Source of the DNA: an uncultured Pseudomonadota bacterium
GTDB taxonomy: Bacteria > Myxococcota_A > UBA796 > SXON01
DNA: 64,000 nucleotides
Assembly: GCA_903885375.1 (NCBI GenBank)
Contig: CAISIK010000046.1
Coordinates: forward strand, 1-64,000
Direction of reading: 5' to 3'
Shown here: in pieces, positions 44,349 through 53,289 of the stretch
How the letters are laid out: each line of letters opens with the position of its first letter
Position numbering within the stretch: position 1 is the first letter of the stretch
The notes under the pieces: model-generated
Seen by the model: the letters and a program-made list of their open reading frames with translations, nothing else
Database searches by the model: none
Told to the model about the DNA's origin: nothing
Translations under genes and position numbers: made by a program

Positions 44349-44354
44349 TACAAT
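44349..44354 (+). promoter_or_regulatory. Possible -10 element upstream of the Cys-repeat lipoprotein
   Basis: TACAAT, 21 bases before ATG 44376, sits in a locally AT-rich patch (acgtttggtacaatgccg). No good -35 match is visible at the right distance, so this is only a candidate. Confidence 0.25.
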
Positions 44355-44375
44355 GCCGAAACTTCCGGAGCCCCG

Positions 44376-46031
44376 ATGCGCGCCCTGTTGCCGATGTGTT
44401 GCCTGCTGGCGGGGGCGTGTGGTGAAGCCGCCAGCGATTCGGCCCCTGCACCCGTGGAGGACCCGACGCTTTCTTCCTCCAGCGCGGCAGCGCTGTACGG
44501 TCTGCAGGTGGGCGCGAAGTGGACCTTCCTCCGCACCGACGACGTGTTGCGTTGGAAGGAGATCACGGGCTGTGAGGATGTCCTGGTGATCGACCCGGAG
44601 ACGGGCGAACACAACGTCGTCCGCGCGTATGTTCGGGAGAATCGGAGCGAATTCGGCACCACCTCCGTGCACTACCTCATCGAGGATGACGAGGGCGTGA
44701 AGCGGGTCCGCCGCGACGATGTGGACGAGGGAGAGCTCACGATGATCGCCACCTACAAGCCGGCTGGCCCCCGGTTGTACAACGGTCCGTACCACGACGG
44801 GCAGCAGTGGTCGTTCTCCCAACTCAACGGAGAGTTCTATCCCTGGTCCTTCGAGAGCCGCGGTGCGTCCACAACCTCGGCGGTGGACGAGGTCCTCATC
44901 GTCGAGGACATCGAGGTGATGGCGGGCACCTTCACGACGCTACTGGTCGAGCGACAGTGGGACGCGAACACCGCCCACGGCGTGCAGAGCCACTACGCCA
45001 CCGCGGCGGGGGAGGTGCGCGAGCGCACGGAGTGGCCCACCACGCCGCTGCCCACTGTACAGATCGAGGAGCTCGTGGCCTACACCCCTGGCTATGGAAG
45101 CTGCGATGGGCGCGTTCCGCTGTTCGACGTACCCTGCGAACCACCCCTGGCCGTGGTGCCCCTCCCCTGGGGCCTCGGCCCGGTGGGCTGCACGGACTTG
45201 CGCGTGGACGCGGCCAATTGCGGGTCGGCGGGAAACACCTGCGAGAGCGGCGTCTGCGCGGGCGGCGTCTGCGTCGAGCCTGGCTGCGCGCTGGAGTGCG
45301 AAGGCAGCACCGTGTGTAGCATCAACGCTTGGGGATGGGGCACCGTGGGGTGCACCAGCCCCGCGCGCGACAAGTGGAACTGCGGCGGGAAGGGGGTCGT
45401 CTGCGGCGACGATGAGATCTGCGATCACGGCGAATGCGGCTGCGCGCCGGGAACAGGGGCGTGTGACACCGACACGTGCCAGGACCTGCTCGAGGACCCG
45501 TCCAACTGCGGCGCCTGTGGCAACGTGTGTGGCGGCGATACGCCCGTCTGCGACAAGGGGGTGTGCGTCGACACGTGCCTTTCCGTGGACCTGACCGAGT
45601 GTGGGGATGAGTGTGTGGACCTCGAGTGGGACAGCAACCACTGCGGGTCGTGTGACAACGAGTGTGGCAAGGGCACCGGCACCACTTCCTGCGCCCAGGG
45701 CGCGTGTGTCACGTGCGAGGCCGCGGGCCTCACCAACTGCGACGACACGTGTGAAGACCTCCGATGGTCGGACAAAAACTGTGGCGAATGCGGGCACGCC
45801 TGTGGCGACGAGGAGGTGTGCGTCCTGGGCGAGTGCGTGGGAGGCGACTCCACCTGCGCGGAGTCCTGCGCCGACGGGGACAAGATCTGCTGCGGCGGCG
45901 AGTGTGTCGATCCCATCACCAGCGATACCCACTGCGGTGGCTGCGGCGTGGACGAGTGCGTAGGCGGCTGTACGGAGGCGTGCCGCGAGGCAACCTGCCA
46001 GAATGCGGACTGCGGTGGAGGGGAGGACTGA
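44376..46031 (+). CDS. Lipoprotein with Stig1-like cysteine repeats
   Basis: A 551-residue exported protein. The signal MRALLPMCCLLAGAC probably makes Cys15 the lipid site, though the lipobox is atypical. Residues about 35-235 form a beta-rich domain ('LQVGAKWTFLRTDDVLRWKE') of a kind common in Myxococcota lipoproteins. Residues about 260-551 are a Cys-rich tail with repeated 'DPSNCGACGNVC', 'SNHCGSCDNEC' and 'KNCGECGHAC' units, the Stig1-like pattern with six to eight Cys per unit. Dense disulfides imply an extracellular position. Function of the family in bacteria is unknown. It is convergent with the crotonase gene, with a hairpin between them. Confidence 0.82.
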   Translation: MRALLPMCCLLAGACGEAASDSAPAPVEDPTLSSSSAAALYGLQVGAKWTFLRTDDVLRWKEITGCEDVLVIDPETGEHNVVRAYVRENRSEFGTTSVHYLIEDDEGVKRVRRDDVDEGELTMIATYKPAGPRLYNGPYHDGQQWSFSQLNGEFYPWSFESRGASTTSAVDEVLIVEDIEVMAGTFTTLLVERQWDANTAHGVQSHYATAAGEVRERTEWPTTPLPTVQIEELVAYTPGYGSCDGRVPLFDVPCEPPLAVVPLPWGLGPVGCTDLRVDAANCGSAGNTCESGVCAGGVCVEPGCALECEGSTVCSINAWGWGTVGCTSPARDKWNCGGKGVVCGDDEICDHGECGCAPGTGACDTDTCQDLLEDPSNCGACGNVCGGDTPVCDKGVCVDTCLSVDLTECGDECVDLEWDSNHCGSCDNECGKGTGTTSCAQGACVTCEAAGLTNCDDTCEDLRWSDKNCGECGHACGDEEVCVLGECVGGDSTCAESCADGDKICCGGECVDPITSDTHCGGCGVDECVGGCTEACREATCQNADCGGGED

Positions 46032-46047
46032 GCCCCCCGGAGGCGCC

Positions 46048-46098
46048 GCAAACCGCGCCGGCCCCGGCCCCGCCCAGCGGACGGTCGCGGCGGTTTGC
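46048..46098. terminator. Hairpin between convergent genes (shared element, copy 2)
   Basis: Arms GCAAACCGC (46048-46056) and GCGGTTTGC (46090-46098) are perfectly complementary. The enclosed core shares GCGGACGGTCGCGGCG and a CCCCGGCCC stretch with the element at 23567-23617, whose arms are different but equally complementary. It lies between the stops of the Stig1-like lipoprotein and the crotonase, so a bidirectional terminator is likely. Confidence 0.6.
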
Positions 46099-46111
46099 CC
46101 CCGACCCCCCT

Positions 46112-46879
46112 CTACCGCCCGATGAAGCTGGCCTTGCGCCGGCCGAGGAAGGCGGCCATGCCCTCCTTCTGGTCGGTGGTGGCAAAACAGAGCCCGAAGA
46201 GCTGCTGCTCGTTCACCAGCGCGGCGCCGAGCGGGACGCCGTCGTTGTCGAGGATGGCGCGCTTGGCGAGCTGCACGGCGACCGGGGCGTTCTGGGCGAT
46301 GGCCTCGGCCAGCGCGAGCGCTTCCTCGACCACCGGCCCGGCGGTGACCCGCAACGCCAGCCCGAGCTGCACCGCCTCCTCCGCCTTCACGTTCCGGCCG
46401 GTGAAGATGAGCTCGCGGGCCCGCTGGCTGCCCACCCGGCGCACGAGGCGCTGGGTGCCACCGAAGCCCGGAATCACGCCGAGCTTCACCTCGGGCTGCC
46501 CGAAGACCGCGTTCGGCGCGGCGAGGATGAGGTCGCACGCCATCGCCAGCTCGCAGCCGCCGCCCAGCGCAAAACCGTTCACCGCCGCGATGGTGGGGAT
46601 CGGGAGGGCTTCGAGCGCGTTGAGGATGGCCTGGCCTTCCGCGGCGAAGGTGTAGGCCGTCATCGCATCGAGCTCGGCCATGGCGCTGATGTCGGCGCCC
46701 GCCACGAAGGACTTCTCGCCGGCGCCGGTGAGCACCACCGCGCGGGCATCCCCCACTTGCGCGAGCACCGCGCCGAGCTCGCGCAGGAGCTCAAGGTTCA
46801 GCGCGTTGAGCGCCGCCGGACGATTGAGCGTGACGAGCAGGACGCCGCCGCGGCGCTCCGCGAGGACGAGCTCGCCCAT
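46112..46879 (-). CDS. Enoyl-CoA hydratase/isomerase (crotonase)
   Basis: A 255-residue crotonase of typical length. It hydrates 2-enoyl-CoA to 3-hydroxyacyl-CoA, or isomerises it. 'SFVAGADISAM' (GAD at 61-63) and 'GFALGGGCELAMACDLI' form the oxyanion hole; Glu110 and Glu130 ('GQPEVKLG') match the two catalytic glutamates of rat mitochondrial hydratase. The C-terminus ends KEGMAAFLGRRKASFIGR, as in many short-chain hydratases. ATG 46879 lies one base after the dehydrogenase stop, so the two consecutive beta-oxidation enzymes are translated together. In butanoate-type pathways the same pair is called crt-hbd. Confidence 0.93.
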   Translation of the reverse strand: MGELVLAERRGGVLLVTLNRPAALNALNLELLRELGAVLAQVGDARAVVLTGAGEKSFVAGADISAMAELDAMTAYTFAAEGQAILNALEALPIPTIAAVNGFALGGGCELAMACDLILAAPNAVFGQPEVKLGVIPGFGGTQRLVRRVGSQRARELIFTGRNVKAEEAVQLGLALRVTAGPVVEEALALAEAIAQNAPVAVQLAKRAILDNDGVPLGAALVNEQQLFGLCFATTDQKEGMAAFLGRRKASFIGR

Positions 46880-46880
46880 G

Positions 46881-47738
46881 TCAGCGGGCCTCGTAGGTGT
46901 AGAAGCCGCGGCCGGTCTTCCGACCGAGCCAGCCGGCCTCGACGTACTTCCGCAGGAGCGGGCTGGGGCGGTACTTGCTGTCGCCGAGGCCGTCGTGCAG
47001 CACCTCCATGATGGCGAGGCAGGTGTCGAGCCCGATGAAGTCGGCCAACGTGAGCGGGCCCATGGGCACGTTGGTGCCGAGCTTCATGGTGGTGTCGATG
47101 TCCTCGCGGGTGCCGATGCCCTCGAAGAGGGCCTGCGCGGCCTCGTTGATGTAGGGCATGAGGATGCGGTTCGCGATGAAGCCGGGGATGTCGCGCGAGA
47201 GCGTGGTGGTCTTGCCCATGCGCTCGGCAGCGGCCTTCACGGCGTCGTAGGTTTCGTCGGTGGTGGCCATGCCGCGGATGAGCTCCACGAGCTGCATGAG
47301 CGGCACGGGGTTCATGAAGTGCATGCCCATCACGCGCTCGGGGCGGTCGCTCCGCGCGGCGATGGCGGTGACCGAGATCGAGGAGGTGTTGGTGGCGAGG
47401 ATGGCGCCCGACTGCACGGTGCGCGAGAGCTCCTCGAAGATCTTGTACTTCAGGGAGATGTTCTCGGTGGCGGCTTCGATCACGAGGTCGCCATCGGCGT
47501 GGAGCTGCGCCTCGGTGCCCCAGCGGATGCGGCCGAGGATGGCGGCGGCGCCGGCCTCGTCGATCTTCTCCTTCTTCACGAGGCGGCCGAGCGAGCCCTT
47601 CACGGTGGCGAGCCCGCGGTCGAGCGCGGCCTGCGACACGTCGGACACCGTCACGTCGTAGCCGGCGGCCGCGGCCACCTGGGCGATGCCGTTCCCCATC
47701 TGTCCTGCGCCGACGACCCCGATCCGGATGATTGCCAT
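46881..47738 (-). CDS. hbd: 3-hydroxyacyl-CoA (3-hydroxybutyryl-CoA) dehydrogenase
   Basis: A 285-residue NAD(P)-dependent enzyme of standard length. The Rossmann motif [14 protein letters not shown] spans residues 7-20. 'TNTSSISV' carries Ser119, and '[15 protein letters not shown]' carries the catalytic dyad His140 and Glu152. The C-terminal helical domain ends '[15 protein letters not shown]', typical of short-chain dehydrogenases of the hbd/paaH group. It oxidises 3-hydroxybutyryl-CoA to acetoacetyl-CoA. It heads a two-gene operon with the crotonase; no thiolase gene is present in the window. Confidence 0.94.
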   Translation of the reverse strand: MAIIRIGVVGAGQMGNGIAQVAAAAGYDVTVSDVSQAALDRGLATVKGSLGRLVKKEKIDEAGAAAILGRIRWGTEAQLHADGDLVIEAATENISLKYKIFEELSRTVQSGAILATNTSSISVTAIAARSDRPERVMGMHFMNPVPLMQLVELIRGMATTDETYDAVKAAAERMGKTTTLSRDIPGFIANRILMPYINEAAQALFEGIGTREDIDTTMKLGTNVPMGPLTLADFIGLDTCLAIMEVLHDGLGDSKYRPSPLLRKYVEAGWLGRKTGRGFYTYEAR

Positions 47739-47860
47739 GAGTGCTCCTGAGCGGGCCGCCGCTAACAAGAAACCAGGGAAGGGGGGAGAGCCCGCAACTG
47801 CAGCCGCCGCACCCCCGCCCGCGATCACCCGGCCCGCGGCGCGGTGGTTACGCTCGCCGC

Positions 47861-49618
47861 GTGACTGCCCCCTGGCTGCCCATGCCCGCGAGCCTCCCCG
47901 GGCGGGAGGTGGCGATCCACCTCATCCGTCAGGAGCTGGAGTCCGCGGCGCTCGTGGGGCTGCATGGCCCGCCGGGCGTGGGCAAGACCTCCCTCGCCGG
48001 GGCCGTCGCGCACGCAACCGGGCGGCCGGTCGTGGCGGTGAGCCTGCGGGGCTGCCGGAGCGACGAAGATGCCCTCCGCGCCTTCGGCGATGCCCTCGGC
48101 GCCGCGCTCGCGGGCGATGAGGTGGCCGTCCTCGCGGCGCTGCGGCGTCGTCCGGGCGTGCTCCTCGTGGTGGATGACCTGCTGGCCCCCGAGCTCGTGG
48201 GGGTGGTCGAGCGCCTCGCGGCGGCCGTCTCGGAAGGGCGGGTGCTGCTGGTCAGCGAGCTGCCGGTCGTGCCGAGGCGGGTGGAGGTGGGCGAGCCCGG
48301 AGGGGCGGCCCCCGGGTCGATGCTGCTCACCCGCCTCGCCGCGGCCCTCAAGGTCGACTCCCCGGAGGCCGCGCTCGCGGCCCTCCCCGCCGATGCCACG
48401 CTCCTCGCGCGCTTCCCGTGCGGCCTGCCCAACGGCGTGCTCGGCCGCATCCCGTCGGCCGCGCTCGTGCCCGACCTCCGCGATCGGATCATCCTGCGGC
48501 GCGGCCTCGCGGCGCGCCTCCCGCCTGCCGACCCCACCGCGGCCGACTGGGAGCGCGTCCTGCGCGGGCTCCAGCCGCTCTTCGACGTGGTGCGGGGCGG
48601 CCACCTCACCCGCGCGCCCGACCTCCGCGACATCCTGCTGCTGCGGGAGCTCGCGGGCCTCCCGGAGGGCGAGCTGCCGGCCGACCGTCCCGCGGAGCTG
48701 CTCGCGGCGGCCGAGGCGCGCCTCCTCGTGCTGGCGGGGCAGCCGGAGGCCGCGGGCGCCCGGCTCAAGGCCGCCGGCGCGGGGGAGGGTTTTGCCGGTC
48801 GGGCGCTCCTGCACCACGCCCGTGTGGAGCTCGCGTTCGCCCTCGGCGACCTCGACAGCGCCTGGGCCAACGCCCTCGGCGCGGCCGACGCCTTCGGGGC
48901 CGCGGGGGATGCCGCGGGTCGGGCGGTTCTGTGGCGGCGGGTGGCCGAGCGGCTCTCCGAACGGGGGGAAGTGGAGCGGGCCGACGAGAGCTGGCGCCGG
49001 GGGCGGCAGGCCTCCCGCCTGCTCGGCGATGATGCCGGCCTCGCCGCCGCGCTCCGGGGGGCCGCCAGCCTCGCGCTCTCCCGCGGCGAGTGGGTGGGCG
49101 CGGGCGCGCTCTGCGAGGAGGCCACGGAGTCCAACCCCAGCCCCACCGAGCGCCTGAACCTGCGGCTGGCCGAGCTCGACCTCGCGCTTGTTCGTGGCGA
49201 AAGCTCCCGCCTCAGCCGCGCCCTCGACACGCTCGAAGCCGACGGCATCGACGATGCGCTCCTCCGCGCGAACCTCTGGCGCCGCCGCGCCGACGCGCTC
49301 GTGCGCGGGGGTGATCTGGAGGGGGCCGCCCTCGCCGCCGACCGGGCGGCCGGCCTCTACGGCGCGCTCGGCGAGTTCGTGGCGCGCGGGGCCACCCTCC
49401 GCCTCTCGGCCGACGTGGCGGCGCTCGCGGGCCACCACGCCGACGCCTTCGAACGGTACGAAGGCGCCCTCGCCGCGCAGGTCCGCTCCCGCGACTGGTC
49501 GGGCCTCGCCCGCACCCTCGAACACGCCGCCGCCCTGGCCGACGCCGCCGAGTGGCCCGACCGGGCGAGGCTCCTGCGCGAGCAACGCGCCGGCGTGCTC
49601 CGCCTCCGGCACGCATGA
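47861..49618 (+). CDS. STAND-like P-loop ATPase with helical/TPR repeats
   Basis: A 585-residue cytosolic protein starting at GTG 47861. Walker [10 protein letters not shown] at 36-44 and Walker B 'VLLVVDDLL' (Asp105, Asp106) define an AAA/NB-ARC-type ATPase core. From about residue 250 the chain is Ala/Leu/Arg-rich helices in 30-40-residue pairs ('[20 protein letters not shown]', '[20 protein letters not shown]'), consistent with TPR repeats. This is the architecture of STAND signal proteins, but no effector or DNA-binding domain is evident at either end. Its stop overlaps the following ATG (ATGA), linking it to a polytopic membrane protein of unknown role. Confidence 0.72.
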   Translation: MTAPWLPMPASLPGREVAIHLIRQELESAALVGLHGPPGVGKTSLAGAVAHATGRPVVAVSLRGCRSDEDALRAFGDALGAALAGDEVAVLAALRRRPGVLLVVDDLLAPELVGVVERLAAAVSEGRVLLVSELPVVPRRVEVGEPGGAAPGSMLLTRLAAALKVDSPEAALAALPADATLLARFPCGLPNGVLGRIPSAALVPDLRDRIILRRGLAARLPPADPTAADWERVLRGLQPLFDVVRGGHLTRAPDLRDILLLRELAGLPEGELPADRPAELLAAAEARLLVLAGQPEAAGARLKAAGAGEGFAGRALLHHARVELAFALGDLDSAWANALGAADAFGAAGDAAGRAVLWRRVAERLSERGEVERADESWRRGRQASRLLGDDAGLAAALRGAASLALSRGEWVGAGALCEEATESNPSPTERLNLRLAELDLALVRGESSRLSRALDTLEADGIDDALLRANLWRRRADALVRGGDLEGAALAADRAAGLYGALGEFVARGATLRLSADVAALAGHHADAFERYEGALAAQVRSRDWSGLARTLEHAAALADAAEWPDRARLLREQRAGVLRLRHA

Positions 49619-50883
49619 CGCCCGGCCCGCCCACCAGCCCCCTCGAGGTGCCTTTCCCGGCAGGATGGCAAGACCAGCCTGCGGCGTGGGGCGCCACGGT
49701 GGTCGTCGCGCTCGCGCTCCTGTGGTTCGGCCGCCGCTCCGCGCTCTTGACGGCCGCCGGCGGGGTGGCCCTCCTCACCGCCCCGGCGCTCGGCCTCGTG
49801 AGCCAGGCCGTCTGGGGGCACTACCCCACCATCGACAAGGCCGGCTCCCTGCACTTCTACGGCATGGGCGCCCACTGGCACGCCTTCGACGTGACGGCGC
49901 CCGCCACGCAGCTCATCGGCATGTCGATGGGGCACCTGTTCGTGACGGCGCTGTTCGACCTCGTGCTGCCCGCCTTCGGCGCGATGAACGCGCAGGCGCT
50001 GCTCAACCTCACGCTCGGCTGGTGGCTGGGCGCCTGCCTCGTGGAGGCCACGGGCACGCCGCGGCGGTGGGCGCTCGTGGCGGCGTTCCCGCTCGGCGTG
50101 GGGCTGCACGCGCTCCGCGACATCAACTGGTACACCATCGAGAAGTCGGGCCTGTGGCCGCTCGTGCTGTACGCGCTCACGCTCGTGCGGGCGCACCAGC
50201 GCGGCCGCGGGTGGATTGCGGCGGCGGTCGCAGCCTACTTCCTGGCCTTCTTCTACAACGCCTACTGGGGCGTGCTCGGCGCGGCCGTGGGAGCGGTGGT
50301 GCTGGTGGGCGGCAACCGGAACGCGCGGCTCGCCGTGCTCGCGAGCGTGCTCGGCGTGGTGCCCTTCGTGCTGGCCCAGCTCCCGGCCCTGAACAACGCC
50401 CAGCTCCCGCCCCCCGAAGCCTTCGCCGAGCGGGCGGCGCTCGATGTGCTCGCGCCCTGGGGCGGCGAGGGGTTCGGGCCCAACTGGAACCGCATCCCGC
50501 TCCTCGCGGCGCTCGACGTTCCCGTCACCCTCGCCGCGGGCGTGGCGGTGGTCCTCGCCCTGCGCGAGGCCCGGTCGTCCACCCCCTCCTCCCGGAGCCG
50601 GCTGGGGCTGGCCCTGGCCGCCGTCCTCGCCGCGGTCCTCGCCTGCGGGCCCGCCACGCCGCTATGGAGCGCCTTCGTGCACCTCCCCGGCATGTGGCGC
50701 TTCGCCAAGCCCGAGACCTTCTTCCACCTCACCATCGGCGCGAGCTGCATCCTCGCCGGCCCGGTCCTCGCCCGCCTCCGCATCCCCCCGTGGACGGTCC
50801 TGGCCGTGCAGGCCGCGCTCTGGCTCCTCCACGCGCGCGGCAGCACGGCCCTGTACCCGCAGTTTTCCGCGTGGGTCGGATGA
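49615..50883 (+). CDS. Polytopic membrane protein of unknown function
   Basis: A 422-residue protein with about eleven membrane helices and no recognised signature. Conserved-looking periplasmic loops include 'YPTIDKAGSLHFYGMGAHWH' and 'FHLPGMWRFAKPETFFHLT'-like sequence near the end (here VHLPGMWRFAKPETFF). The latter resembles 'P..R...KPE.......' segments of large GT-C type or YfhO-like membrane proteins in uncharacterised Myxococcota families. ATG 49615 overlaps the ATPase stop and its own stop overlaps the next ATG, so the three genes are translationally chained. It could be a glycosyltransferase-like or a channel protein; I cannot decide. Confidence 0.65.
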   Translation: MTPGPPTSPLEVPFPAGWQDQPAAWGATVVVALALLWFGRRSALLTAAGGVALLTAPALGLVSQAVWGHYPTIDKAGSLHFYGMGAHWHAFDVTAPATQLIGMSMGHLFVTALFDLVLPAFGAMNAQALLNLTLGWWLGACLVEATGTPRRWALVAAFPLGVGLHALRDINWYTIEKSGLWPLVLYALTLVRAHQRGRGWIAAAVAAYFLAFFYNAYWGVLGAAVGAVVLVGGNRNARLAVLASVLGVVPFVLAQLPALNNAQLPPPEAFAERAALDVLAPWGGEGFGPNWNRIPLLAALDVPVTLAAGVAVVLALREARSSTPSSRSRLGLALAAVLAAVLACGPATPLWSAFVHLPGMWRFAKPETFFHLTIGASCILAGPVLARLRIPPWTVLAVQAALWLLHARGSTALYPQFSAWVG

Positions 50884-51545
50884 GCGACGCCGCGGACTGG
50901 TACGCCCCCCCCACCGAGCCCTTCCTCACGGTGGTCTACCAGGACCGCGATGTCCTCGTCCTCGACAAGCCCGCCGGCCTCCTCTCCATGCCGGGCCGGG
51001 GCCCCGGCCTCGAGGACAGCGCCCTCTCCCGGGTGCGCCGCGATCACCCGGGCGCCTTCGACGTACACCGGCTCGACCTCGACACCTCCGGCCTGCTCCT
51101 GTTCGCCTTGCGCCGGGCCGCCGAGCGCGAGCTCAAGCGGCAGTTCCGCGAACGCGAGGTGGAGAAGACCTACCTCGCGCTGGTGGCGGGCTGTCCGGCG
51201 GCTTCCGAGGGCGAGATCGACCTCCCGCTCGGCCCGCACCCCACGGAGCCCGGCCGCAACTGCGTGGACGCTGCGGCCGGCAAGCCCGCCCACACCCGCT
51301 GGCGCGTGCTCCGAGCCGGCACCGACCACGCGCTGCTCGAGCTGCGCCCCACCACAGGACGCTCCCACCAGCTTCGCCTCCACCTGCTCGCGATCGGCCA
51401 CCCCATCCTCGGCGACCGCTTCTACGCCCCGCCCGAGGTGGTGGCCCGCTCCCCTCGCCTCTGCCTGCACGCGGCGCGCCTGCGCTTCACGCAACCCTGG
51501 AGCGGCGCGGCGGTGCAGCTCGAGAGCCCGGCCCCGTTCGGATAG
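50880..51545 (+). CDS. RluA-family RNA pseudouridine synthase
   Basis: A 221-residue enzyme converting uridine to pseudouridine in rRNA or tRNA. 'VLDKPAGLLSMPGRG' (residues about 28-41) and 'VHRLDLDTSGLLLFA' (catalytic Asp66) are the RluA motifs. 'TTGRSHQLRLHLLAIGHPILGD' (quoted in part) is the third. There is no S4 domain and length fits the RluA/TruC subgroup acting on rRNA 746/tRNA 32-like targets. It overlaps the preceding gene as ATGA. Confidence 0.92.
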   Translation: MSDAADWYAPPTEPFLTVVYQDRDVLVLDKPAGLLSMPGRGPGLEDSALSRVRRDHPGAFDVHRLDLDTSGLLLFALRRAAERELKRQFREREVEKTYLALVAGCPAASEGEIDLPLGPHPTEPGRNCVDAAAGKPAHTRWRVLRAGTDHALLELRPTTGRSHQLRLHLLAIGHPILGDRFYAPPEVVARSPRLCLHAARLRFTQPWSGAAVQLESPAPFG

Positions 51546-51555
51546 CCGCACCGGG

Positions 51556-51852
51556 TCAGATGCAGGTCCACACCTCGTCGCACTCGGCGGGGAATGCGAC
51601 GGACTGCCCATCGTCCAGCTCGGAGGCGCAGGGCAACTCCTGCACGCCTTCGGCACACGCCCCCGCGGCCTCCTCGTTGTAGGCGCACGAGTCCGGCGGT
51701 GGGGTGTACGCGGCGGTGGCGGCCTGCAGGCAAGCCCGGGCGTCCGGCACGAGGTCGGGGGTGCACTCGGCCTTCCACTCGCAGATCGCCGCGTCGTAGT
51801 CGACCTGGAATTCGGCCTCGGTGTAGCAGCCGAGGAACAGGAGCGCGATCAA
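51556..51852 (-). CDS. Small Cys-rich lipoprotein starting at TTG
   Basis: A 98-residue protein. TTG 51852 overlaps the preceding stop as TTGA and gives (M)IALLFLGC, with Cys9 as lipid site. No closer ATG or GTG exists in frame. The mature protein has eight further Cys, including 'CEWKAEC', 'CAYNEEAAGACAEGVQELPC' and a C-terminal 'CDEVWTCI', and is acidic. Similar small proteins with this spacing are frequent in Myxococcota genomes, but no function is known. It is cotranslated with the DUF2330-like gene. Confidence 0.72.
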   Translation of the reverse strand: MIALLFLGCYTEAEFQVDYDAAICEWKAECTPDLVPDARACLQAATAAYTPPPDSCAYNEEAAGACAEGVQELPCASELDDGQSVAFPAECDEVWTCI

Positions 51853-53189
51853 CGGCGGCGCCTCGCGCTCACGAGCGCCGGCACGAGCAGGAGGAAGGCG
51901 GCGCCGGCACAACCAGCGGCCCGCTCGCTCAGGGCGACCTCCTCGTCCACGTTGCCCTGCGCCTTCTCCCCCCACCAGTCGGCGGTGAAGCAGGTGCCGG
52001 GAAAGTCGGGCACGACGCCGGTGCAGAGGGGGAGGTCGCTCTCGAGCTCCGCCACGTGCTGGATGTAGCGCACCTGGTCGTTGTCCACGATGCCGGTGGT
52101 GTAGAGCGCGATGTCCTCGCCGACCGCATCGGGCGTGTAGCGCAGGTGGAGACGGGTGAAGTGGAACCCGTAGTGTCCCTGGATGCCCAGGCCGGTGGCT
52201 TCGTCGGGCGTGAGCGGCCCGCCGCTGGTGCAGGGATCGCACGTTCCGCCCGTCCAACTGTACTCGGTCACCCAGGACAGGCCCGTGCGGCCCCCAAGCG
52301 CGCCCGGCGTGGAGGGCAGCCCGGTGGCCTCCTCCAGCTTCTCCTCGTAGTAGGCGTCGATGTCCGAACCCTCCACCATGCACTCGTCGTCGGCGAGCTT
52401 CGACTCCGGGTAATTGGAGATGCCCACGCGGCCGTCTTCCGGCGGGGTGAGCAGGAAGAGCGTCAGGTCCTGGAGCCCCGTGGAGCTGGTGGCGCCGAGG
52501 CGAATCGGGAGCGTCCACTGCGGGGACGAGTAGCTGAATTGGAGGGGGCTCAGGAACCCGTCGTCGGGAGCACGGTCCAGGTCAACCCGGAGCGCGAGGA
52601 AATAATCTCCCCGATCGATGTACTCCTGCAAGACGGGGCCGGTGCTGTCGGGGACGGTGAAGCCGTTGTCGTCGAGCCACCCGCTCAGGCCGGCGCTCCC
52701 CCCGGCGGAGAGCACGAAGACGGTGTACTCCCCAAGGTCGAATTGCTCCCATACGGTGACGCCGCCGGTGTCCGCTGTGGACCCGCCGGACTCGAGAGAC
52801 GCGTCGGCGCTGAACTGCAAATCGGGGCCCCCGCAGCCCCCCGAACTGCTGGTGCCGCCCAGGCCGCTGTCTTCATGCTCCAGCGGGTAGAAATCGTCAC
52901 AGGTATAGGCCACGAGACGAGGCGCGCTGTAGGCCGCGGCCTTGTCGAGGAGCGCCCGATCAATTCGGCGAACGTCGTCCTCCCCGATCAACTCCGGGAT
53001 GGGCACGAGGAGCCCGAAGCTCTCGTAGTCCCCGTCCACGTCGTTGAACATCGTCAAGGTGGTGCTCCGCCCCTCCCGCGCGATCGCGATGCGGCTGGCG
53101 CCGTTTTTTGGCGTGGAGTCGACATCACCGACGTAGGCCCCGCAGAACGCATGCGCGGGGCTCACCAGGGAGAGGAGGAGGATGGTCAT
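51849..53189 (-). CDS. DUF2330-domain secreted protein with MYXO-CTERM-like tail
   Basis: A 446-residue exported protein with signal MTILLLSLVSPAHA and mature start FCGAYVG. 'ASRIAIAREGRSTTLTMFND' and 'FGLLVPIPELI' match the beginning of DUF2330 proteins, and 'LHLRYTPDAVGEDIAL' their end. The C-terminus has CAG, a hydrophobic stretch (AAFLLLVPALVSA) and RRRR, a short MYXO-CTERM-like sorting tail. An acidic Ser/Gly-rich insert at about residues 100-125 carries paired Cys. DUF2330 function is unknown. Its stop overlaps the TTG of the next small lipoprotein. Confidence 0.8.
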   Translation of the reverse strand: MTILLLSLVSPAHAFCGAYVGDVDSTPKNGASRIAIAREGRSTTLTMFNDVDGDYESFGLLVPIPELIGEDDVRRIDRALLDKAAAYSAPRLVAYTCDDFYPLEHEDSGLGGTSSSGGCGGPDLQFSADASLESGGSTADTGGVTVWEQFDLGEYTVFVLSAGGSAGLSGWLDDNGFTVPDSTGPVLQEYIDRGDYFLALRVDLDRAPDDGFLSPLQFSYSSPQWTLPIRLGATSSTGLQDLTLFLLTPPEDGRVGISNYPESKLADDECMVEGSDIDAYYEEKLEEATGLPSTPGALGGRTGLSWVTEYSWTGGTCDPCTSGGPLTPDEATGLGIQGHYGFHFTRLHLRYTPDAVGEDIALYTTGIVDNDQVRYIQHVAELESDLPLCTGVVPDFPGTCFTADWWGEKAQGNVDEEVALSERAAGCAGAAFLLLVPALVSARRRR

Positions 53190-53289
53190 GCCATCGGAGG
53201 TAGCACAGCGCGTGCCAACGCGAACCCAGCGAAGTCCTCGCCGCTCGCCCGCGCCGAACCCTGACATCCATGCCGCGGCGAACCGCCGC

